Origin: a virus
DNA length: 21,318 nt
Strand: one strand, 5' to 3'
Virus record (IMG/VR): IMGVR_UViG_3300037245_000460
Coordinates: 1-21,318 of that record
The position numbers were made by a program, and so were the translations under genes. This document shows positions 1 to 6,746 of this stretch, piece by piece (within the stretch, counting starts at the first letter, position 1; each line of letters begins with the position of its first letter). The notes below the pieces were generated by a model that worked only from the letters and a program-made list of their open reading frames with translations, did no database searches and was not told the DNA's origin.

Positions 1-2
1 CT

Positions 3-149
3 AAGAACACGGCCCCCAAAGTAAGCGAAGACCAGTCACGGCTAAATAAGGAGCTTCAATTAAGACGATGGGCTATAGAGGATCATCAAGAAAGAGTTAG
101 GATAATAACAAAAACATCAGAGGTGAAGGATGGAACAGTATATAAATGA
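3..149 (+). CDS. C-terminal end of a cut-off small protein, unknown function
   Basis: An open frame enters from the left edge and runs 48 codons to a TGA at 147-149. The visible part is very hydrophilic, with alternating acidic and basic residues (RLNKELQLRRWAIEDHQER) that suggest a helix. It overlaps the next gene by 20 bases, an arrangement common in dense phage operons. The frame could instead be a chance opening, since its start lies outside the window. I do not recognise a family. Confidence 0.45.
   Translation, partial: KNTAPKVSEDQSRLNKELQLRRWAIEDHQERVRIITKTSEVKDGTVYK
104..126 (+). repeat. direct repeat copy 1, translation-initiation block
   Basis: A 23-base block containing AATAACAAAAACA and CAGAGGTGA, placed directly before the ATG at 130. 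It matches 464-486 at 22 of 23 positions; the mismatch is T at 117 against G at 477. It carries the ribosome binding site of the following gene. Confidence 0.75.
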
Positions 150-468
150 CGCGGGAAAACTCTGTTTTAAAAAAGTTGAGCCTGATTCAAAGTTTAGCCC
201 CGATTTATTTCACAAGCCCGAGTGGCAACCAAAAGATTACGGTGACGAAAGCTTTGCTTTTCATACAAATCTAGGAAGCATCACAGTCTTAAACAGAATG
301 ACAGGATTTGGTCACCGAGACACTGAAACAGGCTTCAGAGACAAAGACGATAACTTTTGGCTAGCGAGCGGTATGTACGATGTAAGAGAAAGTTATTGCA
401 AAACTGTAGGTCAGGCCATCGACTGGATTAAGCAGCGAGCAAATACGTGTGATCCAGATAACAAATAA
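130..468 (+). CDS. small phage protein, unknown function
   Basis: A 112-aa soluble protein with no signal peptide or membrane segment. The second half carries an aromatic and charged stretch, GFRDKDDNFWLASGMYDVR at about residues 68-86, which looks like a compact alpha/beta fold, and the C-terminus (AIDWIKQRANTC) looks helical. I have an impression of similar short proteins in accessory parts of other phages but cannot assign a function. The ATG is chosen because CAGAGGTGA ends 3 bases before it, a strong Shine-Dalgarno site. The same initiation block recurs, with one mismatch, before the next gene. The gene overlaps the end of the cut-off frame upstream. Confidence 0.75.
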   Translation: MEQYINDAGKLCFKKVEPDSKFSPDLFHKPEWQPKDYGDESFAFHTNLGSITVLNRMTGFGHRDTETGFRDKDDNFWLASGMYDVRESYCKTVGQAIDWIKQRANTCDPDNK

Positions 469-486
469 CAAAAACAGCAGAGGTGA
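464..486 (+). repeat. direct repeat copy 2, translation-initiation block
   Basis: The second copy of the 23-base block at 104-126. It contains the TAA stop of the preceding gene (466-468) and the ribosome binding site AGAGGTGA used by the ATG at 489. Because the same block supplies the start region of two consecutive, unrelated small genes, it may mark gene duplication or insertion boundaries. Confidence 0.75.
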
Positions 487-488
487 TT

Positions 489-785
489 ATGCTATCAGAT
501 CAACAAATTAAAGATGCAATTCCAAATAGGCAATCATGTTGGACAGATGAATATATGTGTTTTTGGATGGGCCGATTTATTGAACGTGAAGTTTTAAAAC
601 AAGTTGAGCAGGAAATTGACAAATTAAAGGCCGATAACACGTTACTAGCCGAAAAGGTGAAAGAGTTAGAGAAAGGCCACGAAGCGGATGCAAGGCAAAT
701 TAATTATTTAGTCCAAAGAGAAGTAGAGCTGATTAATAAGATTGCGGAATTCGTAAAAGGTACAAAATTTGGTGGGGAAGGATAA
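489..785 (+). CDS. small coiled-coil protein, unknown function
   Basis: A 98-aa protein with a mixed N-terminal part (a Cys/Trp/Met-rich patch at about residues 17-30) and a long predicted coiled coil at about residues 31-90, rich in regularly spaced Leu, Val and Ile between Glu and Lys. The frame is open from a GTG at 483, but that GTG lies inside the Shine-Dalgarno sequence AGAGGTGA, so the ATG at 489 is the better start. The stop overlaps the next start (TAATG at 783-787), so the next gene is probably translated by reinitiation. The role is unknown; the shape suggests an oligomeric regulator or accessory protein. Confidence 0.75.
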   Translation: MLSDQQIKDAIPNRQSCWTDEYMCFWMGRFIEREVLKQVEQEIDKLKADNTLLAEKVKELEKGHEADARQINYLVQREVELINKIAEFVKGTKFGGEG

Positions 786-1102
786 TGAATAAACTATTAG
801 CAGGGCTTTTGATAATTATTTCTTGTGAATCAGCTATTGCGGGCAAGCGAGCTAAAGAAATGCATGTGGCTTGGTGTGTAAATATTTGCATGGAGGATAT
901 TTTTAAAGATGTTCACAGTAAGGGGGATTCTTGGGGATCTTCTAGTAGCTCAATAAATGGATTTAAGCAGGATAATGCTTTTGTAGAGATTAAAAACTAT
1001 TGCCAATCTATTTATGAGAAATCTTGTTACGAGGTTCATCGCTCTGCTGGCACCGGCATTCACGGCAATGGCGTTTATTACGCGACAACTGTGTCTAATT
1101 AA
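785..1102 (+). CDS. small exported cysteine-rich protein, possible lipoprotein
   Basis: A 105-aa protein with a clear export signal: two residues then Lys3, a hydrophobic core at residues 4-13, and two possible processing sites. Ile-Ile-Ser-Cys14 fits a lipobox, and Ala-Ile-Ala19 followed by Gly20 fits signal peptidase I. The mature part carries two Cys pairs, Cys31-x3-Cys35 and Cys73-x7-Cys81, consistent with disulphides in the periplasm, and a Ser-rich linker near residues 51-57. Its start shares a base with the previous stop (TAATG), and GGGGAAGGA supplies a strong ribosome binding site. Phage-encoded envelope proteins of this size are often superinfection-exclusion or lysogenic-conversion factors, but that is inference; no family is recognised. 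Confidence 0.75.
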   Translation: MNKLLAGLLIIISCESAIAGKRAKEMHVAWCVNICMEDIFKDVHSKGDSWGSSSSSINGFKQDNAFVEIKNYCQSIYEKSCYEVHRSAGTGIHGNGVYYATTVSN

Positions 1103-1109
1103 ATAAATA

Positions 1110-1124
1110 GAGTTAACTTAACTC
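1110..1124. promoter_or_regulatory. 15-bp perfect palindrome, operator-like
   Basis: GAGTTAACTTAACTC has two perfect 7-base arms around a single C. It lies 8 bases after the stop of the exported-protein gene and upstream of the micro-ORFs and terminase genes. There is no T tract, so it does not look like a terminator. The size and symmetry fit a binding site for a dimeric regulator. Function is inferred from shape only. Confidence 0.4.
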
Positions 1125-1178
1125 AAGAAGAGATAAATATAGCTGAAGAATGTTATTAGATAATGGATAAATGATATA

Positions 1179-1268
1179 ATGACCAAGACTAAAGAACAGA
1201 TAGCCGAGTATATCACCGAATCAAGCGAGATAGAGAAAGCCTTAAAAGCTAAGTCAATTAAGGTATAA
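1179..1268 (+). CDS. micro-ORF of 29 codons, unknown function
   Basis: An ATG frame encoding a 29-aa hydrophilic peptide (begins MTKTKEQIAEYITESSE) with strong helix-type composition. It sits in the gap between the exported-protein gene and the terminase genes and leaves only 33 bases before the next small gene. A ribosome binding site is weak. The codons look like real coding sequence, but the length makes chance possible. An antisense frame over this area has a Ser/Leu/Ile-rich, membrane-like composition, which is the usual artefact of the complement of A-rich, Lys/Glu-rich coding sequence and supports the plus strand. Confidence 0.4.
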   Translation: MTKTKEQIAEYITESSEIEKALKAKSIKV

Positions 1269-1301
1269 TAACCAACCAGCAACAACCGAAAGGACTGCAT
1301 A

Positions 1302-1466
1302 ATGTACGACAAAGACAAGCGACATAAGGTAGAGAAACAATCTACCGATAGAGCAAAAGAGCTTAACAAGGCTTTCAATACACCGCTTAAAGAGAGTCAT
1401 AACTGGCACGATATAATGAATGGTAGGTATATTTATCCTGTGAATGGTGTGTCTAATGGGGGCTAA
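1302..1466 (+). CDS. small 54-aa hydrophilic protein before the terminase genes
   Basis: A 54-aa frame with a good Shine-Dalgarno site (GAAAGGA at 1288-1294, seven bases before the ATG). The first half is strongly charged (MYDKDKRHKVEKQSTDRAKEL), and the second half holds aromatics, His and Asn. Its TAA at 1464-1466 lies inside the start region of the small terminase gene, overlapping that gene by 11 bases when the ATG at 1456 is used, so the two are probably translationally coupled. Function unknown. Very small proteins upstream of terminase are common in phages of this kind. Confidence 0.6.
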   Translation: MYDKDKRHKVEKQSTDRAKELNKAFNTPLKESHNWHDIMNGRYIYPVNGVSNGG

Positions 1467-1923
1467 GGGTAATAAGTTCTGGGAGATTAGAAGTACTCAC
1501 GGTAGGAAGCCAATATTCGAGACTTCAGAAGATTTATGGAGGGCATCTTGCGAGTATTTTGAATGGGCTAACGACACCCCTTTAAAGGAGGATAAACTCT
1601 TTGCGTTTCAGGGTGAGGTAACTAGAGACACAATCGATTTAATGCGGCCTTTTACTATTAGTTCTCTTTGCATATTCCTAGATATAAGCGATCAAACCCT
1701 TGCCGATTACGGTAAAAGAGATGGTTTTATTGGGGTCGTTGACAATATTAAGAAGATTATATACGAACAGAAGTTCTCAGGTGCCGCTACAGGACTTTTA
1801 AACTCTAACATTATAGCGAGAGATCTAGGCTTAAAAGACAAGTCAGAGCTAACAGGGGAAGACGGTGGGCCTATACAAACAGCTACTACTTTTAACTTTG
1901 TTCCGGTTAATTCCAAAACCTAA
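1456..1923 (+). CDS. terminase small subunit (P22 gp3-like DNA-packaging protein)
   Basis: A 155-aa protein that should recognise the packaging site on the phage concatemer and hand the DNA to the large terminase. The N-terminus (GNKFWEIRSTHGRKPIF) and the following helix-rich region fit the gp3 DNA-packaging family, in which a short basic N-terminal motif precedes the oligomerising helical core. The tail IIARDLGLKDKSEL near residues 118-131 is also typical. The frame is open from an ATG at 1444, but the start at 1456 is preferred because relatives begin immediately before GNKFW. The TAA shares its last base with the large-subunit ATG, so both subunits are made in step. By analogy with P22, the pac site may lie inside this gene; this is not visible in the sequence. 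Confidence 0.85.
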   Translation: MGAKGNKFWEIRSTHGRKPIFETSEDLWRASCEYFEWANDTPLKEDKLFAFQGEVTRDTIDLMRPFTISSLCIFLDISDQTLADYGKRDGFIGVVDNIKKIIYEQKFSGAATGLLNSNIIARDLGLKDKSELTGEDGGPIQTATTFNFVPVNSKT

Positions 1924-3437
1924 TGAATGCAATCAATATAGAGTACGTCGACAAGCTTCACCCTGTATTCACTAAGCCTAAGCGGATTAAGATTATCGTT
2001 GGCGGTCGTGGATCAACTAAGTCTACGGGTGTTGCTGATTACGTATCAGCTCAAATGACAGTAGGCCAGCTATGGTGCTGTGCGCGTGAGAATCAAAACT
2101 CTATTGAGGAATCAGTACACCGAACGATACTAGATGAAATATCACGTTTAGAGATTCCAAACTTCGAAGATACTAAGACTGCTATCAGACATCTACCGTC
2201 TGGAGGTCGTACCTTTTACCGCGGGCTAGCTAGAAACATCACCTCACTTAAGTCTACTCTATCGGGCATTGATGGCCTTTGGATTGAAGAGGGCGAAGAC
2301 GTTTCAGCTAATACGCTTAGGGTTCTTACCGCCTCTGTTCGATTAAACGCTAAAGACTCTCAACGGCTTATATCTGGTGAAGATGTCAAGATGCCAGAGA
2401 TAATAATCACAATGAACCGCGGCGCCAGAACAGGTGCAATAGCTGAGAAGTGGCTAGAGCGTGCTGAGAAAGAGCTTCAAAGGTGCGGATATTATGAAGA
2501 CGACCTAATAATGGTTGTTGAAATGAACTACACCGATATGCCACAAAGCTGGTTTAGGGCCTCGGGATTAGAAGAAGAAAGGCTAGACGATAAAGAAAAG
2601 CTAAGCACCGCGGCATACAGACATAAGTGGTTAGGTGATTACTTAGACGAAGTGGAGAACTCTATCATAAAGCCTGAATGGTTTGAGGCGGCTATCGATG
2701 CGCATAAGCTGGAACACTTAAAGGAGGTGTTTAAACCTTACGGCGCCAAGGTAGCTGCACATGATTGTTCTGATACTGGTAACGATCCTAAAAGCTACGT
2801 GTTAAGGCATGGGTCTATACTTCAAAAGGTTAAGGAAAAGACTACCGGTGAAATTGACGAAGGTTGTGATTGGGCAACTAACCTAGCTATTGCTGATGGT
2901 GCCGACCTATTTGTATGGGATGGCGACGGTATGGGCGCAGGGCTTAAGCGCCAAGTATCAGGTGCCTTTGCCGGTACTCGCGTTGATTACCAAATGTTTA
3001 GAGGTTCTCTATCGGGTAGTGCTCAAGATAATGCAGAGGAAATATACTTACCTGTCGAGGGTGAGGACCGCGGCAAAGCTAAGATGCATAAGGAAGCGTT
3101 CTTAAATAACCGTGCTCAGTACTATATAAAACTTGCTGATATGTATTTCAACACTTACAAGTGTGTCGTCAAGGGTCAATATATAGCGCCAGAGTTAATG
3201 ATAAGCATTGATTCTGATGGCGTAGAGAATATGAACGCATTTAGATCGGAGACTTGTCGCATACCTAGAAAGCCAAACCCTAAAGGCTTACATCAGATAA
3301 TGAGTAAACAGGAAATGAAAAGGCTAGGTATTGATTCGCCTAATTTAACTGATGGCTCTATGATGTGCTTGGTAAATCCTGTTATTGTGGAAGTACAGGA
3401 AAAGCTACCCCAAGGCCGTAAAAGACACAGAGCATAA
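1923..3437 (+). CDS. terminase large subunit (ATPase and nuclease)
   Basis: A 504-aa packaging motor that hydrolyses ATP to pump DNA into the prohead and cuts the concatemer. Visible motifs: a Walker A-type P-loop GGRGSTKST at residues 27-35, a Walker B-like segment GLWIEEGED at 118-126 with Glu122/Glu123 as likely catalytic acids, a motif III-like stretch IIITMNRG at 160-167, the conserved YRHKWLGDY at 232-240 joining the two halves, and nuclease-type acidic clusters AAHDCSDTG near 278-286 (Asp281, Asp284) and FVWDGDGMG near 330-338 (Asp333, Asp335). Length is close to that of P22 gp2 (about 500 aa). The gene starts on the last base of the small-subunit stop. It is complete, with no missing key motif. 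Confidence 0.93.
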   Translation: MNAINIEYVDKLHPVFTKPKRIKIIVGGRGSTKSTGVADYVSAQMTVGQLWCCARENQNSIEESVHRTILDEISRLEIPNFEDTKTAIRHLPSGGRTFYRGLARNITSLKSTLSGIDGLWIEEGEDVSANTLRVLTASVRLNAKDSQRLISGEDVKMPEIIITMNRGARTGAIAEKWLERAEKELQRCGYYEDDLIMVVEMNYTDMPQSWFRASGLEEERLDDKEKLSTAAYRHKWLGDYLDEVENSIIKPEWFEAAIDAHKLEHLKEVFKPYGAKVAAHDCSDTGNDPKSYVLRHGSILQKVKEKTTGEIDEGCDWATNLAIADGADLFVWDGDGMGAGLKRQVSGAFAGTRVDYQMFRGSLSGSAQDNAEEIYLPVEGEDRGKAKMHKEAFLNNRAQYYIKLADMYFNTYKCVVKGQYIAPELMISIDSDGVENMNAFRSETCRIPRKPNPKGLHQIMSKQEMKRLGIDSPNLTDGSMMCLVNPVIVEVQEKLPQGRKRHRA

Positions 3438-3456
3438 TTCACAAAATAAATGATAG

Positions 3457-3485
3457 TTGTTTTATATATCATTGATGTTTATAAT
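3457..3485 (+). promoter_or_regulatory. candidate sigma70 promoter between terminase and portal
   Basis: A perfect TATAAT at 3480-3485 lies 17 bases after a partial -35 (TTGTTT at 3457-3462, three of six consensus bases) in one of the few gaps of the operon. It would drive portal and the head genes. The gap is AT-rich, so a chance match is possible. Confidence 0.4.
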
Positions 3486-3500
3486 TCATGGCAATTATAA
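3479..3500. promoter_or_regulatory. palindrome overlapping the -10 box, operator candidate
   Basis: Perfect 8-base arms TTATAATT and AATTATAA are separated by CATGGC. The left arm contains the TATAAT of the promoter candidate, so a dimer bound here would block or modulate transcription initiation. The portal start codon follows 19 bases later. A structural role in the mRNA is an alternative, although an all-AT stem would be weak. Confidence 0.4.
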
Positions 3501-3518
3501 CGTTCTCAGGTCCCATAC

Positions 3519-5609
3519 ATGCCTAAAATGAATGACACAGAATTATCTTCTATAGTCGGCACTCTTTTAAATGATACGACTAGCTATAATTCCGAGTTTA
3601 TGGGAGATAATGAGGACTACCTAAAGCGATATAATCAAGAATGTTACGGAGACGAAGAGACTGGATACTCTCAGGTCGTCGCCTCTGATGTTCGTGATAT
3701 TGTTGATTCCGATATGACCAGCATGGTTAGAGTCTTTCTTGGTTCTGGTGATGTCATGGTATTTGATGCCTTAAGCGATGATGAGGCAGAAGTAGAGGAA
3801 GCTTTAGAAAAGACAGAGCTAGTTAACTGGATGGTTCTTCAAAGACCTTCAGCCTATAACACTATCCACGGATTCCTTAAAGATGCTGAGATACAGAAAA
3901 TGGGCGTCGTCCATTACTTTATCGATACTGTAAGGACTACCCGAGAAGAGTTAATAAAAGATCAGACCGCAAAATCTATCCACGTTTTCATGGAGAACAT
4001 GAAAGAAAAGGATAAGTCAATAGAAAGAGTTGACATTGTAGAGAAGGAACCCTTAAAAGATGAGGGAAAGTTTCATTTCAGATTGCGCGTAACTGTTTCA
4101 AATAAAGAATTGATAATAAAGAATATCCCCACTGAAGACTTTTTGTTAACTACCGGCTCAGCTTGCCTTGATGATGCGTCGGCTGTAGGCCATCAAACCT
4201 CTATCACTAGAAGCGAGTTAGTAGCTAGCGGAATGAGCGAAGAGGAAGTTAATAAATTCCCTGCATCTTCTGATAATGGTGATAATTCAGGTCAAACAGG
4301 CGGCAATCAATCGAACAACATGAAGGAGATCCGCTGGAGAGATGAGGGCGGTGCGGTTGTAGATGCAGAATCCTTTACTGAGTGGTCACAGGAAAAAGTT
4401 GATCATGTTCTATTATTCGCATTAGTTGATTACGATGGCGACGGAATAGCAGAGCGTAGACGTATTGTTAAGATTGGTGAAACTATCACCGAAAACGAGC
4501 CTTACGACCATATACCTTACGCTGTGACTTCATGCATTATTGAGCCCCACAAAGCTATAGGCAATGGTAGAGCGTCTTTAGTAATGCAGGACCAGTCTAT
4601 CAATACAGAATTAGAGCGCGGTATGCTCGACAATATTTATGACGTTAGTAACCCGAGATCACTGCTTGGCGACGGCGTTAATACTGACGACTTTCTCGAT
4701 GATAAGAGAAATGGCGCGGTAAGAATGAAGGCTAATAGTACGCACTCTGCTAGAGATTCTATTATCCCAATACCAGTACAGTACGTTGGTGGCGAGATAA
4801 TGCAGGTTAAGCAGTCTAGAGACCAGTCTAAGGCGTCTAGAACAGGAACCATGCTAGATTCTCAAGGCTTAGAAGCTGACCAGCTACACCAAGAAACAGC
4901 AACTAGGTTTACAGGTATAGAGAGAGCTAACGAGGCTAAGATAGAATTAGTCGCTCGTAATCATGCAGAGGTTGGCTTTAGAAAGTTATTTGATGGCGTT
5001 GCGTGGACTCTACAGAGATTCATGGACCGAGTAATAAGAGTTAAGATTAACGGTAAGCCTATCAGCGTTAACCCTTCAGAATGGGAGTTTGAAACCGTTA
5101 CTAAATCTCAAGTCGGATTAGGCGCTGGAGCTGGTGACAAGGCGGTAAATCAACTGTCAGGCATATACTCCATTCAGCAGCAGTTAAAAGCTACAGGCTC
5201 TTTGCTAGTAGATGATCAAGACTTATACAACACACTAGACCAGATGGTGCAGGCATTAGGATATTCAAATACTTCTGACTTCTTTAACGATCCTTCAGCA
5301 CCACAAGAATTAATATTCGCTCAGTTGCAACAAGTAACGGCGGCACTGCAAGAATCTCAAGCCATGCTTGACCAGTTATCACAGCAAAATCCACTTAAAG
5401 AAGCTGAAATGGTTAAAGCTCAAGCATCACTAATCACCGCTCAAAGTAAAGGCGATGTAGAGCTGATTAAGGCTCAGGCTAATAAAGATGTTAAAGAGAT
5501 GGAAATGCTACAAAAGACAGCTATCCACGAGTCAGACCAGACATTTAAGTACACGCAACTAGAAGTAGAAAATAACGTTGACATACCGACTAAGGGCGTA
5601 AATGGATAA
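3519..5609 (+). CDS. portal protein (P22-type family)
   Basis: A 696-aa protein forming the ring at one head vertex through which DNA enters and leaves. The N-terminal pattern (about residues 40-130: GYSQVVASDVRDIVDSDMTS, then VFLGSGDVMVF, a VNW-type segment and a GFLKDAEIQKMGVVHYF-type segment) matches a widespread podovirus portal family. P22 portal is slightly longer (about 725 aa). The C-terminus, roughly residues 575-690, is rich in Gln, Ala, Lys and Glu in heptad-like order and should form the long helical barrel. The ribosome binding site CTCAGG lies 8 bases before the ATG. The last 8 bases overlap the following gene. The Gly/Gln/Asn-rich stretch near residues 250-266 is probably a surface loop. 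Confidence 0.9.
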   Translation: MPKMNDTELSSIVGTLLNDTTSYNSEFMGDNEDYLKRYNQECYGDEETGYSQVVASDVRDIVDSDMTSMVRVFLGSGDVMVFDALSDDEAEVEEALEKTELVNWMVLQRPSAYNTIHGFLKDAEIQKMGVVHYFIDTVRTTREELIKDQTAKSIHVFMENMKEKDKSIERVDIVEKEPLKDEGKFHFRLRVTVSNKELIIKNIPTEDFLLTTGSACLDDASAVGHQTSITRSELVASGMSEEEVNKFPASSDNGDNSGQTGGNQSNNMKEIRWRDEGGAVVDAESFTEWSQEKVDHVLLFALVDYDGDGIAERRRIVKIGETITENEPYDHIPYAVTSCIIEPHKAIGNGRASLVMQDQSINTELERGMLDNIYDVSNPRSLLGDGVNTDDFLDDKRNGAVRMKANSTHSARDSIIPIPVQYVGGEIMQVKQSRDQSKASRTGTMLDSQGLEADQLHQETATRFTGIERANEAKIELVARNHAEVGFRKLFDGVAWTLQRFMDRVIRVKINGKPISVNPSEWEFETVTKSQVGLGAGAGDKAVNQLSGIYSIQQQLKATGSLLVDDQDLYNTLDQMVQALGYSNTSDFFNDPSAPQELIFAQLQQVTAALQESQAMLDQLSQQNPLKEAEMVKAQASLITAQSKGDVELIKAQANKDVKEMEMLQKTAIHESDQTFKYTQLEVENNVDIPTKGVNG

Positions 5610-5907
5610 TAAAGTAAGAGAGATACAACTTCTTAAAGAAGCTAGAGAAGGTGATGAAGCAAAGGCTTTTGTGTTTAACCCGCTATGGATTGAAACGATA
5701 GCCGAGATGGAATCAATGTATCTGAGAAGCATTAAGAGCAATAAATGGCTTGATATGCTTGACAGAAAAAACATTATCGAAGCCGGTCGAAGGATACAGG
5801 TTTTAGATGATATTAAATGCTTTATAGAGAACAAAATAACCACGGGTGAAGAAGCCCATAAGCGACTTGAGGCCAATAGAAATGGAAGCAAACAACGCAG
5901 AGCTTAG
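5602..5907 (+). CDS. small helical protein between portal and scaffold
   Basis: A 101-aa, mostly helical, charged protein with no membrane segment. The middle (AFVFNPLWIETIAEMESMYLRS, then RRIQVLDDIKCFIENKITTGEE) resembles the short uncharacterised protein that often follows the portal gene in podovirus-type genomes, where a helix pair ends in a leucine- and threonine-rich segment. Its position between portal and scaffold suggests a head-assembly accessory. It overlaps the portal end by 8 bases and the scaffold start by 26 bases, so its translation is tied to both. The C-terminus is basic (NRNGSKQRRA). Function is not established. Confidence 0.75.
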   Translation: MDNKVREIQLLKEAREGDEAKAFVFNPLWIETIAEMESMYLRSIKSNKWLDMLDRKNIIEAGRRIQVLDDIKCFIENKITTGEEAHKRLEANRNGSKQRRA

Positions 5908-6709
5908 TACAGAACAAGTAACGAATCAGGAAACAGCAACGGATACTGTAGCCAGTACAACCAATGTTAGTTCCATAGATGCGGGTGATACCGCAAAGGG
6001 TGAGCAATCGTCCAGTGAAGTTAGCAAGGATCAAAGTAGCAATGTTGAGAACCTTTTTTACGATATACAAGGTGAAGAAGTAAGTCACGATACTGTTATG
6101 GGCTGGAAAAACGGCCATATGATGCAGTCTGATTTTACAAAAAAGTCGCAATTAAACGCAGAGGAAAGGAAAGGCTTGGAGGCTAAACATGTATTAGCTG
6201 ATGAGAAGATTGCTAGCCTTAGCGACTCTATCGAAAAGGTTAGGGCTTTTATTAAAGAGGAGTCCACAAGCGAAGAGTTAGAGGATTTGCGCGATACTGA
6301 CATGGCCGAATGGTCAAGACGTAAAGAGGCTATTGCAAAAAAAGAAAAAGAGGTTGAACAAGCTGATAAAGACTTGAAAGCCATGCAAGAAAGTGAGAAC
6401 CAAGAGCGTGCTTTAGTAGAGCATCAACTCTTCAGGGATTCACAGCCATCGTGGGTAGACCAGAAAGTTATGGATGCCGACTTAGCATTGATTGAAAGTT
6501 ATGTGAAGGATTCTGAATTTTCACCTGAAGATTTTAATTCTCTGCAAACGCATAAATTAATGAATATGGCTCTCGATGCGTCAAGATATAGAAAGCTACA
6601 AGGGGAGGCAACAGAGACAGAGAAACAAGTCCGAGATGCGCCAAATGTAGTTAAGGCTACTGTCAAAAAAACTAAACCAAAGGGCAAAGCTCGTTCTTTA
6701 TACAGCTAA
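5882..6709 (+). CDS. capsid scaffolding protein
   Basis: A 275-aa acidic, helix-rich protein that should guide coat assembly and then leave the prohead. The first 55 residues are a disordered Thr/Ser/Glu-rich leader. The motif VMGWKNGHMMQSDFTKKSQ near residues 72-90 corresponds to a segment seen in many phage scaffolds (a Trp-Lys-x-Gly and DYTKKTQ-type pattern). A long coiled coil follows at about 90-180. The extreme C-terminus is strongly basic (KKTKPKGKARSLYS), as in scaffolds whose positive tail binds the coat. The frame is open from a GTG at 5846, but the ATG at 5882, with GAGG about 10 bases upstream, gives the expected N-terminus. It lies between portal and coat, as in P22. Confidence 0.82.
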   Translation: MEANNAELSTEQVTNQETATDTVASTTNVSSIDAGDTAKGEQSSSEVSKDQSSNVENLFYDIQGEEVSHDTVMGWKNGHMMQSDFTKKSQLNAEERKGLEAKHVLADEKIASLSDSIEKVRAFIKEESTSEELEDLRDTDMAEWSRRKEAIAKKEKEVEQADKDLKAMQESENQERALVEHQLFRDSQPSWVDQKVMDADLALIESYVKDSEFSPEDFNSLQTHKLMNMALDASRYRKLQGEATETEKQVRDAPNVVKATVKKTKPKGKARSLYS

Positions 6710-6746
6710 CCCTTTATCTATGGTAATTAACTAAGGTGAAATTAAA

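Noticed and set aside
1118-1378. Minus-strand 86-codon frame with several hydrophobic stretches, possibly a membrane protein
   Set aside because: The hydrophobic look arises from reading the complement of A-rich, Lys/Glu-rich sequence; the plus strand has two better-supported small frames here, one with a good ribosome binding site.
1175-1417. Three TATAAT boxes (1175-1180, 1264-1269, 1412-1417) as late promoters before terminase
   Set aside because: None has a convincing -35 at 16-18 bases upstream, and two lie inside the small coding frames; they are expected in AT-rich DNA.
5559-6384. Minus-strand frames of 99-110 codons opposite the small helical protein and the scaffold
   Set aside because: They lie fully antisense to well-supported genes, have no plausible start sites and show the Ser/Leu/Phe-rich composition typical of antisense shadows.
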